The position numbers and the translations under genes are program-made. A model generated the notes under the pieces. It was not told the DNA's origin and did not search any database. It saw nothing but the letters and a program-made list of their open reading frames with translations. From UBA4644 sp964646225 (GTDB lineage: Bacteria > Bacillota > Clostridia > Oscillospirales > Butyricicoccaceae), in the NCBI GenBank assembly GCA_964646225.1, contig CAZYAD010000053.1, forward strand, positions 1 to 8,233: 8,233 bases of DNA. Reading direction: 5' to 3'. Positions 1-5,929 of the stretch are shown piece after piece. Position 1 is the first letter of the stretch. Every line of letters begins with the position of its first letter.

Positions 1-31
1 GCGAAACAGCGTCAAAACAGCAAATCCGGGC

Positions 32-60
32 TTGCCTTTTGCGGCAGTGTCGCCTATACT
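32..60 (+). promoter_or_regulatory. Probable SigA-type promoter of the receiver-like gene
   Basis: TTGCCT (32-37) and TATACT (55-60) are separated by 17 bp, and match the housekeeping -35/-10 consensus at 4 and 5 of 6 positions. Transcription would start near 67, giving a leader of about 47 nt before the ATG at 114. The 31 bases upstream show no recognisable feature and may hold the end of a gene outside the window. Confidence 0.5.
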
Positions 61-95
61 GAAATGACAGAGTGAACACTGTAAATTTGTATGGG

Positions 96-102
96 AAAGG
101 AG
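96..102 (+). promoter_or_regulatory. Ribosome binding site that fixes the start at 114
   Basis: AAAGGAG lies 11 nt before ATG 114. The upstream in-frame GTG at 72 has no purine-rich site before it and would begin within a few bases of the predicted transcription start, so 114 is preferred. Confidence 0.7.
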
Positions 103-113
103 TATGTACAGAA

Positions 114-671
114 ATGAAGTTTCTTCTTGCGTTGGATCGGGAACTGCGCCGGTCGGCCTTTGCCGAGCTGCTGAACAGTTGGATGGGGCCGAAATGCGAG
201 ATCGAGATGGCCGAAGACCTGGATGAGCTGATGCAGAAGTCTGTGGTGTGGAAGCCGGACTTCATTATGCTGGACTGGCGGTTTGAGCAGGGGGACGGTC
301 TGGCGGTCATCCGCGGTCTGCGCTGGATGCCGCTGAAAAAACAGCCGCTTCTGGTCTTTTACTGTCCGGTTTTTCTTTCGCAGCACTATATCCATTTGGT
401 GCCGGCCTCTCCGGTACGGCTGATTTATATGCCCGAAGGGCTGTTTTACCTGCCGGAAGTCATTGAAACGCTGTATCCGCCCAAGCCGATCCAGAAAAAG
501 CCCAGACAGACCTATTTCACCATCATCGATTCCAAGGGCTATGTCAGCGCACCCTGGGTGCCGGATCGGGAGCGGATGAATCGGGTCTTTGGCATGGAGC
601 TGGACGACTGGCTGTTCGAGGAGCCGATCAACGAAGATCCTGACCGGAGAGGCACAGCCCACTGGCGGTAA
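114..671 (+). CDS. Degenerate response-regulator receiver-like protein, stand-alone
   Basis: A 185-residue soluble protein of unknown function. Residues about 1-122 read like a CheY-type receiver fold: an opening hydrophobic strand (KFLLALD), then 'PDFIMLDW' followed by 'GDGLAVIRGLR', which matches the strand 3/helix 3 region that carries the phosphoacceptor aspartate (here D54). Other active-site features are weak. Only D8 stands where an acidic pair is usual, the strand 4 Ser/Thr is not evident (LLVFYCP, 79-85), and the conserved Lys-Pro of strand 5 appears as Met-Pro (106-107). The tail (about 123-185) is charged and aromatic, with no recognisable DNA-binding or enzymatic domain. No histidine kinase lies nearby. 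The gene is monocistronic, between its own promoter and a terminator. I infer a pseudo-receiver that works by protein binding or in atypical signalling. The receiver assignment rests on motif reading alone; the gene itself is well supported by its start, length and flanking signals. Confidence 0.75.
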   Translation: MKFLLALDRELRRSAFAELLNSWMGPKCEIEMAEDLDELMQKSVVWKPDFIMLDWRFEQGDGLAVIRGLRWMPLKKQPLLVFYCPVFLSQHYIHLVPASPVRLIYMPEGLFYLPEVIETLYPPKPIQKKPRQTYFTIIDSKGYVSAPWVPDRERMNRVFGMELDDWLFEEPINEDPDRRGTAHWR

Positions 672-735
672 ATCCAAGGCGGAACCGCAGACAAATCCTT
701 CGAGCAGCCGAAAGGCTGAGTGCAGAGACCAGCGA

Positions 736-770
736 AGCGGCGCAGCGATTGCTGCGCCGCTTTGTGCTTT
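736..770 (+). terminator. Intrinsic terminator of the receiver-like gene
   Basis: A perfect 11-bp GC-rich stem (736-746 with 751-761) has a GATT loop and is followed by a T-rich tail (TTTGTGCTTT). A smaller GNRA-type hairpin (CAGCC-GAAA-GGCTG, 705-718) precedes it. The T-rich side faces the plus-strand gene. Read from the minus strand the stem is followed by CTTCGCTGG, so it probably does not terminate the converging YitT gene well. The rest of 672-850 shows nothing else I can support. Confidence 0.75.
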
Positions 771-850
771 ATGCCGGATTCGTTCGCGGTTATAGAATTG
801 TGTTCAGCAGGCCATTCCTGCGGCCTTTTCTGCGGCAAATTGTTCTTCGC

Positions 851-1711
851 TTACAGCCTGGGGGCAGAGATGTCCTTGAAGCCCTCGCCAAAGATCTCAC
901 TGGCGGAGGTGACGATCAAAAAGGCATAGGGATCCTCCTCCATGGCGATCTCCTGCACCCGGGGCAGCAGCCGCTTTTGCATGGCGCACAGAATCACCCG
1001 CTTGTCATCCCGGGTATAGGCTCCCTGCCCCTGCAAATAGGTGACGCCGATCTCCAGCTCCTGCAGCAGCCGCCGGGAGACCGCCTTGTCATGGTCAGTG
1101 ATGAGATAGACCAGCTTGGCCTCGTCCCGCCCGTACAGCACCAGATCCAGACAGAAGGAGGACACCACCGTGGCGATGGCGGCGTACAGGGCCAGATCCA
1201 CATTGCGGAACACCAGCGCCGATGCGGCAATGACGCAGCAGTCGGTGAGCAGAAACAGGCTGCCGGTCTTAAGATGCTTATATTTCAGCTTGATGACCCG
1301 GATGAGAATGTCGGTGCCGCCGGAGGTGGCGCCCAGCTTGAACAAAAGCCCCATGCCTACCGCCAGCAGTGCGCCGCCGGCACAGGCCGCAAGCAGGGGA
1401 TCCCGGGTCAGCGGTCCCAACGGCGAAAGCAGATTGGTGAACAGGGAGGAAGCCACTACAGCGATCAGAGTCTCCAGCACGAACCGCCAGCCCAGCTTCC
1501 ACATACCCAGCGCCAGCAGGGGCACATTCATCATCAAAATCAGCGTACCGGTGGGCAACCGGGTCAGATGATTGACAATGATGGCAATACCGCTGACTCC
1601 GCCGGGGGCCAGCTGGTTGGGATCCAGAAACAGCGCGATGGCCGCTGCGTACAGCAGACTGGCCAGCAGGATCCCGGGATATTTCAAAATCGAATGCAGC
1701 TTGCTTTTCAT
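851..1711 (-). CDS. YitT family membrane protein with C-terminal DUF2179
   Basis: A 286-residue integral membrane protein. It has five to six hydrophobic segments (roughly residues 12-30, 54-72, 78-98, 108-126, 153-168 and 172-192), then a soluble C-terminal domain. Family signatures are the 'LAPGGVSGIA' loop (34-43) after the first membrane segment and 'GATSGGTDIL' (127-136). The C-terminal 'GVTYLQGQGAYT' (222-233) and the 'DPYAF...GEGF' block (260-278) are the DUF2179 ligand-binding-like domain. Members of this Firmicutes family have no firmly established transport substrate. The frame is open up to 1786, but a promoter overlaps that stretch, so the ATG at 1711 is chosen. It is preceded by AAAAGAGG with short (4 nt) spacing. 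The gene is monocistronic and divergent from trmB. No T-tailed hairpin follows it on its own strand. Family call firm; physiological role unknown. Confidence 0.9.
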   Translation of the reverse strand: MKSKLHSILKYPGILLASLLYAAAIALFLDPNQLAPGGVSGIAIIVNHLTRLPTGTLILMMNVPLLALGMWKLGWRFVLETLIAVVASSLFTNLLSPLGPLTRDPLLAACAGGALLAVGMGLLFKLGATSGGTDILIRVIKLKYKHLKTGSLFLLTDCCVIAASALVFRNVDLALYAAIATVVSSFCLDLVLYGRDEAKLVYLITDHDKAVSRRLLQELEIGVTYLQGQGAYTRDDKRVILCAMQKRLLPRVQEIAMEEDPYAFLIVTSASEIFGEGFKDISAPRL

Positions 1712-1756
1712 AATGCCTCTTTTCTCAATACCATTTTCGGATATTATAACGGCTTT

Positions 1757-1786
1757 ATTATACATTCTCCGGGAAACTGTCGTCAA
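1757..1786 (-). promoter_or_regulatory. SigA-type promoter of the YitT-family gene
   Basis: Read on the minus strand, TTGACG (1786-1781) and a perfect TATAAT (1762-1757) are 18 bp apart. A second TATAAT (1748-1743) lies 14 bp further downstream. The start of transcription falls near 1750, about 40 nt before the ATG at 1711. This rules out translation from the upstream part of the open frame. Confidence 0.8.
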
Positions 1787-1790
1787 GCAC

Positions 1791-1820
1791 TTGCGAAAGG
1801 ATTGCCAAATACAGTATAAT
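1791..1820 (+). promoter_or_regulatory. SigA-type promoter of trmB, back to back with the YitT promoter
   Basis: TTGCGA (1791-1796) and a perfect TATAAT (1815-1820) are 18 bp apart, with a predicted start near 1827. The -35 box lies only 4 bp from the -35 box of the opposite promoter (1781-1786). RNA polymerase could therefore hardly occupy both at once. Confidence 0.75.
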
Positions 1821-1854
1821 ACAGAAGATCAAAAAATATCAGGGGGAATGACCC

Positions 1855-2565
1855 ATGCGAATGCGCAAAAAGAAAAATCTTACCGGCCGGATGGCCGCCT
1901 GCGAGGGCGTCCGGGAGCTGTCGCCCGAAAGCTGGAAGGGCCGCTGGCGTCAGCGCTTTCACGCTGCGGAGGACGCGGTGCTCAATGTGGAGATCGGCTG
2001 CGGAAAGGGTGGCTTTGTCATCCAGATGGCGCGGCAAAATCCGGAGCAGCTCTTTGTGGCGGTGGAGCGGGAGGAAAACGCGCTGCTGATGGCCATGGAA
2101 AAGGCACAGCAGGAGCCGCTGGAAAATCTGCTGTTTCTATCCTATGACGCAGCCCGGCTGGATCTGGTCTTTGCCCCGGAGGAGGCTGACCGGATCTATC
2201 TGAACTTTTCCGATCCCTGGCCGCCCAAGGGACAGCACAAGCGCCGACTGACCCATCCGGCCTTCCTTTCGGTTTATCGCCGCTTTCTGAAGGAGCGGGG
2301 CGAGCTGTGCTTCAAGACCGACAACCGCCGCCTGTTCGAGGACTCTATCTGCTATTTCAGTCAGTCGGGCTATGGTCTGTTCGAGGTGACCTTTGACCTT
2401 CACGCTACCGATACGCCCAATGTGATGACCGAGTACGAACGCAACTTCTCCATGCAGGGCCTGCCCATCTATCGTCTGGTGGCCCGCCGGATGCTGGCTG
2501 ACACGCCCATGACCGATGTGCGCCGTCCGGAGCTGCTGGAGCCCGGCGCTCAGGCGGAGGAATAA
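1855..2565 (+). CDS. trmB: tRNA (guanine-N7-)-methyltransferase TrmB
   Basis: A 236-residue cytoplasmic class I SAM-dependent methyltransferase that forms 7-methylguanosine at position 46 of the tRNA variable loop. The SAM-binding glycine motif is 'EIGCGKG' (46-52), with the acidic ribose-binding segment 'VERE' at 70-73. The family hallmark 'NFSDPWPPK' (117-125) is followed by the basic 'HKRRL' (128-132). 'KTDN' (154-157) and 'TEYE' (192-195) are the further catalytic and tRNA-binding signatures. Length is typical of the family. ATG 1855 has AGGGGG (1841-1846) 8 nt upstream. ATG 1848 is out of frame, and ATG 1861 is in frame but further from the site. The gene is first in a probable two-gene transcript with the ABC ATPase. 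The N-terminus is rich in Arg/Lys, fitting RNA binding. Function is assigned with high confidence. Confidence 0.97.
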   Translation: MRMRKKKNLTGRMAACEGVRELSPESWKGRWRQRFHAAEDAVLNVEIGCGKGGFVIQMARQNPEQLFVAVEREENALLMAMEKAQQEPLENLLFLSYDAARLDLVFAPEEADRIYLNFSDPWPPKGQHKRRLTHPAFLSVYRRFLKERGELCFKTDNRRLFEDSICYFSQSGYGLFEVTFDLHATDTPNVMTEYERNFSMQGLPIYRLVARRMLADTPMTDVRRPELLEPGAQAEE

Positions 2566-2589
2566 TCTTCCCGCCATCCGGCCATACTA

Positions 2590-2610
2590 TCCCCGGAAAC
2601 AGGGGAGGGG
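2590..2610 (+). promoter_or_regulatory. Strong ribosome binding site with small hairpin before the ABC ATPase
   Basis: The purine tract AGGGGAGGGG (2601-2610) ends 5 nt before ATG 2616. Its first half can pair with TCCCC (2590-2594) to form a 5-bp stem with a GGAAACA loop. This could partly mask the site, although the second GAGGGG copy stays free. I see no promoter in the 50 bp after trmB, so co-transcription with trmB is likely. Confidence 0.45.
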
Positions 2611-2615
2611 ATGGA

Positions 2616-3275
2616 ATGCTCCGGCTGGAAGGCGTGACAAAAAGCTACTGCAAAAACGGCAGCGTCCTCAATGTGCTGGACAGGGTGGAGCTGCGGGTAC
2701 AAAGAGGAGAATTCCTGGCCGTTACCGGCCCCTCAGGCAGCGGGAAAACCACCCTGATGAACATTTTGGGCTGTCTGGATCGCCCTACCTCCGGCCGTTA
2801 TCTGCTGGAAGGGCAGCCGGTCTCTGCGCTTTCCGGCCCTATGGCCGACCGGATCCGCAACCGGAAGATCGGCTTTATTTTTCAAAGCTTTCATCTGATC
2901 CCAACCATGTCCGCAGCGGAAAATGTGGCTCTGCCGCTGCTGCTGCGAGGCGAGAGCAGAAGGGCCAGACAGCAGGCTGCCCTGTCGGCGCTGGAACGGG
3001 TTGGACTGGCCGAACGGGCAGGGCATCGGCCCGCCGAGCTTTCCGGCGGACAGCAGCAGCGGGTAGCCATTGCCCGGGTGCTGGCGGCCGCGCCGCCGGT
3101 GATTCTGGCAGATGAGCCCACCGGTAATCTGGACGGCCCCACGGCGCGGGAGATCCTGGAGATTCTCACCGGGCTGCATCAGGCAGGACAGACGCTGGTG
3201 ATGATTACCCATGATCCTGCGCTGGCCGCTGCAGCCTCCCGCACTTTGCGTATGGAGAGGGGGCGGCTGCTGTGA
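2616..3275 (+). CDS. ABC transporter ATP-binding protein, LolD/MacB type, no adjacent permease
   Basis: A 219-residue complete nucleotide-binding domain. Walker A 'GPSGSGKTT' is at 38-46, the Q-loop glutamine at 90, the signature 'LSGGQ' at 142-146, Walker B 'VILADEP' at 162-168 with catalytic E167, the D-loop 'NLD' at 171-173 and the H-loop H199. The 'PTGNLD' and 'FQSFHLIP' sequences place it with the MacB/LolD/FtsE-like subfamily. Those proteins pair with FtsX-type permeases (MacB_PCD/FtsX fold) in lipoprotein, peptide or antibiotic export and in cell-wall hydrolase control. All catalytic residues are intact, so it should hydrolyse ATP. No membrane partner is encoded beside it: trmB is upstream and a terminator follows. 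The substrate cannot be inferred. It is probably co-transcribed with trmB. The family call is firm. Confidence 0.95.
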   Translation: MLRLEGVTKSYCKNGSVLNVLDRVELRVQRGEFLAVTGPSGSGKTTLMNILGCLDRPTSGRYLLEGQPVSALSGPMADRIRNRKIGFIFQSFHLIPTMSAAENVALPLLLRGESRRARQQAALSALERVGLAERAGHRPAELSGGQQQRVAIARVLAAAPPVILADEPTGNLDGPTAREILEILTGLHQAGQTLVMITHDPALAAAASRTLRMERGRLL

Positions 3276-3297
3276 GCGCGACAGAAAATCGGGCCAG

Positions 3298-3322
3298 GTG
3301 GGGCAGCGCCGCACATTTTTTT
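3298..3322 (+). terminator. Probable intrinsic terminator of the trmB-ABC transcript
   Basis: GTG-G-GGC-AGC-GCC-G-CAC (3298-3314) forms a 6-bp stem with one G-G mismatch and a 3-nt loop, followed by A and seven T (3316-3322). The T-run itself can pair with GAAAAAA (3328-3334) as a weak A/T hairpin. It lies 22 bp after the ABC stop codon and before the next promoter, which fits a transcript end. Confidence 0.55.
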
Positions 3323-3402
3323 CGAGAGAAAAAAGACACCAAATTCCTTGTGCAAAATCAACAAAATTCACTTCATTTGCAGGCTGCGGAAATGGATTTT
3401 CC

Positions 3403-3430
3403 TTGACATTTCCGAAATTTGTGGTATGAT
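3403..3430 (+). promoter_or_regulatory. Strong SigA-type promoter of the cell-wall hydrolase
   Basis: A perfect TTGACA (3403-3408) and TATGAT (3425-3430) are 16 bp apart. A TGG just before the -10 box fits the extended -10 (TGn) motif. The region upstream (about 3335-3402) is clearly richer in A/T than the surrounding genes. It carries a short inverted repeat GGAAA (3388-3392)/TTTCC (3398-3402) abutting the -35 box, with a further TTTCC at 3409-3413. Transcription should start near 3437. Confidence 0.8.
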
Positions 3431-3435
3431 AGCTC

Positions 3436-3475
3436 TTGTTACAAAACGGTAACAACGAAGACAAAATCGTTACAA
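3436..3475 (+). repeat. Palindromic operator-like repeats (GTTAC/GTAAC) at the transcription start
   Basis: TTGTTAC (3436-3442) and GTAACAA (3449-3455) are a perfect 7-bp inverted repeat around a 6-nt centre. A third copy, GTTACAA (3469-3475), repeats 3438-3444 exactly, 31 bp downstream. The half-sites start 11, 20 and 31 bp apart, near whole helical turns. Read as a direct repeat, TGTTAC-N5-GGTAAC (3437-3453) matches the WalR box consensus of Bacillales (TGTWAH-N5-TGTWAH) at 11 of 12 positions. The position over the start site suggests a repressor operator. As RNA, alternative pairings 3436-3442/3449-3455 and 3449-3453/3469-3473 exclude each other. Confidence 0.55.
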
Positions 3476-3477
3476 CT

Positions 3478-3484
3478 AAAGGAG
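3478..3484 (+). promoter_or_regulatory. Ribosome binding site that fixes a TTG start at 3493
   Basis: AAAGGAG lies 8 nt before TTG 3493. In-frame alternatives fit worse: GTG 3484 overlaps the site itself, and TTG 3436 falls at the transcription start. Confidence 0.7.
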
Positions 3485-3492
3485 TGAATTGT

Positions 3493-4482
3493 TTGATACG
3501 ACGATATCACCGCTTTCTGGCCGTGACACTGAGCGCCGTCATGACGGTGCTGCCATCGGCGGCACTGGCCGCTGGGACACAGACGGAGGAGCCTTTGGCC
3601 GACATGGTGGCGCAGGTGATCCTGGACAGCGGGGATGCGGACTTTGCGGCGAACGAGGCCGCCGGGATCCTGGTTCTGGCTGAGGACAATGCCGCTGAGG
3701 CAGACCCGGCGACCGAAGCCCAGCCGCTGCCGGAGGATGGCGTCCGCGTGGTGTTCAACGGTCAGGAACTGGTGCTGGAGCAATACGCCCGGCTGATCGA
3801 CGGAAACAGCTATGTTCCCGTGCGGGAGTTCTTTGGCATCATGGGCTGCACTGTCACATGGGACAGTACTGCGGGCTGCATCCGCATCATCCGGGACGGG
3901 GAACTGGAGGGCTCTCTGGTCTCCGGCAGCCGACTAGCCCGGTTCAACGGCCGCTGCTGGTATATGACTGCCGCCTGTGTCCTGGCGGATGGCGCGGCAA
4001 TGATCCCTCTGCGGGATGCTGCGCGGATCTTTAACGCGCAGGTCGCCTGGAACGCCGACACCCGGACGGTCTCTCTTTCGGGTTACGGTCTGCTGGAATC
4101 CGGCGAGACCTATTACAATGCGGAGGATCTGCTGTGGATCGCCCGGATCGTCCGTCACGAGGCGGGAAACCAGCCGCTGGAGGGCAAGGTCGCTGTGGCC
4201 AATGTGATCATCAATCGGATGCGCAGCGCCGCGTTTCCCAACACGGCAGAGGAGGTCATCTTTGACACCCGGTCCGGCGTGCAGTTTGTCACCCGGAGTT
4301 CCACTGCCATCTACAAGGCGCCCAGCGAGGAATGCTGGCTGGCCGCCAAGCTGGCACTGGAGGGCTATGAGACCGCTCCCGATTGCCTTTATTTTTCCAG
4401 CAATGCCGTTGCAAAGCGCTGCTGGGCCGGCCGCAACCGCGCGGTGTATGCCGTCATCGGCGGCCACACCTTCTTCCTGTAA
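3493..4482 (+). CDS. Secreted cell-wall hydrolase: copper-amine-oxidase-like repeats plus SleB/CwlJ catalytic domain
   Basis: A 329-residue exported protein starting at TTG. Residues 1-27 are a Sec signal peptide (basic MIRRYHR, hydrophobic core, cleavage likely near 'ALAA', 24-27). An acidic, Ala/Glu-rich linker (29-82) follows. Next are two copper-amine-oxidase N-terminal-like repeats: 'YVPVREFF...VTWD' (107-124) and 'MIPLRDAARIF...VAWN' (170-187), a module common in clostridial wall proteins and often linked to wall or substrate binding. The C-terminal domain (about 205-329) is Hydrolase_2. 'IARIVRHEAGNQP' (216-228) carries the probable catalytic Glu223, followed by 'GKVAVANVIINRM' (231-243) and 'FSSNAVAK' (301-308). 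The family includes spore cortex-lytic enzymes SleB and CwlJ, which cleave peptidoglycan. The SigA-type promoter and export signal suggest a vegetative wall remodelling enzyme rather than a germination enzyme, but this is inference. The gene is monocistronic. Confidence 0.9.
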   Translation: MIRRYHRFLAVTLSAVMTVLPSAALAAGTQTEEPLADMVAQVILDSGDADFAANEAAGILVLAEDNAAEADPATEAQPLPEDGVRVVFNGQELVLEQYARLIDGNSYVPVREFFGIMGCTVTWDSTAGCIRIIRDGELEGSLVSGSRLARFNGRCWYMTAACVLADGAAMIPLRDAARIFNAQVAWNADTRTVSLSGYGLLESGETYYNAEDLLWIARIVRHEAGNQPLEGKVAVANVIINRMRSAAFPNTAEEVIFDTRSGVQFVTRSSTAIYKAPSEECWLAAKLALEGYETAPDCLYFSSNAVAKRCWAGRNRAVYAVIGGHTFFL

Positions 4483-4491
4483 GAAGTACCA

Positions 4492-4531
4492 AAAAGCCCG
4501 CACGGACGATTTCTCGTCCGTGCGGGCTTTT
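4492..4531. terminator. Bidirectional intrinsic terminator between convergent genes
   Basis: A perfect 18-bp inverted repeat (4492-4509 with 4514-4531) has a TTTC loop. It contains 14 bp of GC-rich stem flanked by four A on the left and four T on the right. A U-tract therefore follows the stem on either strand. It sits 9 bp after the hydrolase stop and 7 bp from the stop of the MATE gene, so it ends both transcripts. Confidence 0.93.
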
Positions 4532-4538
4532 GTGTTTC

Positions 4539-5894
4539 TCAGGCTTCGGTGGTAGGGGCCGTCCGGGTCAGGGAAGACCACCTGATCGTGCGGTAAAAGA
4601 GCAGCGACAGCACTGTGCCCAGCGTCCAGCCGATTGGCCAGGCCAGCCAGATACCGGTAGATCCCAACGCCGTGCGGGAAAGCACTACGGCCAGCAACAC
4701 ACGCAGCGTCAGGTCGGTAAAGGTGGCGATCATAAACCGGTTCATCAGCCCTGCGCCGCGCAGCACACCATCGGCGATGAGCTTGGCCGATACTACAAAG
4801 TAGAAGGGTGCCAGCAGCCGGAGATAGAACATACCGGTCTCCATAGCCTGCCCCTCTGCGCTCTCCAGAAAGATCCGCAGCAGCGGCCCGCAGCCCAGAA
4901 AATACAGCAGGCACAGCGGCACGCACAGCATCCAGACCATCTTCAGCCCGGCGCGGAAGCCCGCCCGGATCCGGTCAAACTTACCTGCACCCAGATTCTG
5001 CGCGGTAAAGTTGGAAAGACCGTTGGCCAGAGTGGTAAAGGAGGTAATGACCAGATTGTTCAGCTTGACTGCCGCCGAATATCCCGCCATCACCGCAGGA
5101 CCAAAGCCGTTGATCACGCCCTGGATCACGATGTTGCCCACCGAGATGAAACTCTGCTGCAGGGTACTGGGGACGGCCACCACGGCGAACCGCCGCAGAT
5201 GCGCCCAGGAAAAGAGGTGTACCTTTCCCTCAACGGAGATGCGATTGAACCGCCGAAACACCACCACCATGGCCAGTACACAGCTGACGCCCTGACACAG
5301 AAAGGTGGCCCAAGCCACGCCCGCCACGCCCATGTCAAAGACCGTGACAAAGAGAATGTCCATCCCGATGTTGGACAGGGAGGAGCAGGCCAGAAAGAGA
5401 AAGGGCGTTCGGGAGTCTCCCAGGGCGGAGAAAATTCCGGTGGCTACATTATAAAAAAACACAAAGGGCAGTCCAAGCACATAAATGTCCAGATACAGCT
5501 TGGAGTCGGCAAAGACCTCCTCCGGCGTTTTGATGAGCTGCAGCAGCGCATCGCCGGAAAGCAGTCCCACCGCCATCAGAACGCCGCACACTACGCCGCT
5601 GGCGATGAGAGAGGTATAAACGGCGGTCTTCATGTCCGCATATTGCTTCGCACCGAAAAACAGCGCCGCGATCACCGAGCAGCCCATATTGCAGCCAAAG
5701 GCGAAGGCAATAAAAATCAGGGTGATCTCGTAGCTGTTGCCAACGGCGGCCAGCGCATTGTCGCCAATAAACCGCCCAGCCACAAAGCTGTCTGCCACAT
5801 TGTACAGCTGCTGAAATACCACGCTTCCAAACAGCGGCAGACAAAACTGCCAGAGCACCCGTTCCGGTGACCCGCAGGTCAGATCCTTGTTCAT
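4539..5894 (-). CDS. MATE family efflux transporter
   Basis: A 451-residue inner-membrane protein with about twelve hydrophobic segments in two homologous halves. It belongs to the MATE branch of the MOP superfamily, which exports cationic drugs or metabolites using Na+ or H+ gradients. Diagnostic sequences are 'FQQLYNVADSFVAGRFIGD' (27-45) with 'ALAAVGNS' (47-54), the mid-protein 'PSTLQQSFISVGN' (242-254), and 'NFTAQNLGAGK' (295-305), the second-half counterpart of the first-half 'ALFFGAKQ' (77-84). The frame opens with ATG at 5903, but that codon touches the AGGAGG box. The next in-frame ATG, 5894, has 9-nt spacing and is the likely start. The gene lies 35 bp after the GT4-pyruvyltransferase gene with no promoter visible between them, so it is probably the second gene of that operon. 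Substrate unknown: drug export is the default, but a role with envelope glycans is possible. Confidence 0.93.
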   Translation of the reverse strand: MNKDLTCGSPERVLWQFCLPLFGSVVFQQLYNVADSFVAGRFIGDNALAAVGNSYEITLIFIAFAFGCNMGCSVIAALFFGAKQYADMKTAVYTSLIASGVVCGVLMAVGLLSGDALLQLIKTPEEVFADSKLYLDIYVLGLPFVFFYNVATGIFSALGDSRTPFLFLACSSLSNIGMDILFVTVFDMGVAGVAWATFLCQGVSCVLAMVVVFRRFNRISVEGKVHLFSWAHLRRFAVVAVPSTLQQSFISVGNIVIQGVINGFGPAVMAGYSAAVKLNNLVITSFTTLANGLSNFTAQNLGAGKFDRIRAGFRAGLKMVWMLCVPLCLLYFLGCGPLLRIFLESAEGQAMETGMFYLRLLAPFYFVVSAKLIADGVLRGAGLMNRFMIATFTDLTLRVLLAVVLSRTALGSTGIWLAWPIGWTLGTVLSLLFYRTIRWSSLTRTAPTTEA

Positions 5895-5903
5895 GAATGT
5901 CAT

Positions 5904-5909
5904 CCTCCT
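5904..5909 (-). promoter_or_regulatory. Ribosome binding site that fixes the MATE start at 5894
   Basis: On the minus strand AGGAGG is followed directly by ATG 5903 and, 9 nt later, by ATG 5894 in the same frame. Only the second has usable spacing, which shortens the protein by three residues. Confidence 0.8.
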
Positions 5910-5929
5910 GAGATAAAAGTTCCGATTGC

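Noticed and set aside
54..677. A 207-codon minus-strand open frame opposite the receiver-like gene.
   Set aside because: The plus strand has the promoter, ribosome site and terminator in the right order. The minus frame has none, and its product is His/Pro/Gln-rich without any motif.
805..830. Small hairpin AGGCC...GGCCT followed by TTT, considered as a second terminator.
   Set aside because: The stem is only 5 bp with an 8-nt loop and competes with an alternative GCAGG/CCTGC pairing. On the minus strand, where a terminator for the YitT gene would be needed, no T-tract follows.
1712..1786. N-terminal extension of 25 residues on the YitT-family protein.
   Set aside because: The extension overlaps the -35 and -10 boxes of the gene's own promoter, so it cannot be part of the main transcript.
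749..1819. A 356-codon plus-strand open frame opposite the YitT-family gene.
   Set aside because: It starts inside the terminator hairpin, runs antisense through a well-recognised membrane protein and has no usable ribosome site.
3335..3402. AT-rich tract before the hydrolase promoter, considered as a riboswitch or transferred DNA.
   Set aside because: It lies upstream of the predicted transcription start, so it cannot be a leader RNA. It is short, with no repeats or integration marks, and is adequately explained as promoter-proximal DNA.
4383..5870. A 495-codon plus-strand open frame overlapping the end of the hydrolase and the MATE gene.
   Set aside because: It is antisense to the MATE gene, crosses the bidirectional terminator, and its low-hydrophobicity, His/Gln-rich translation resembles no protein.
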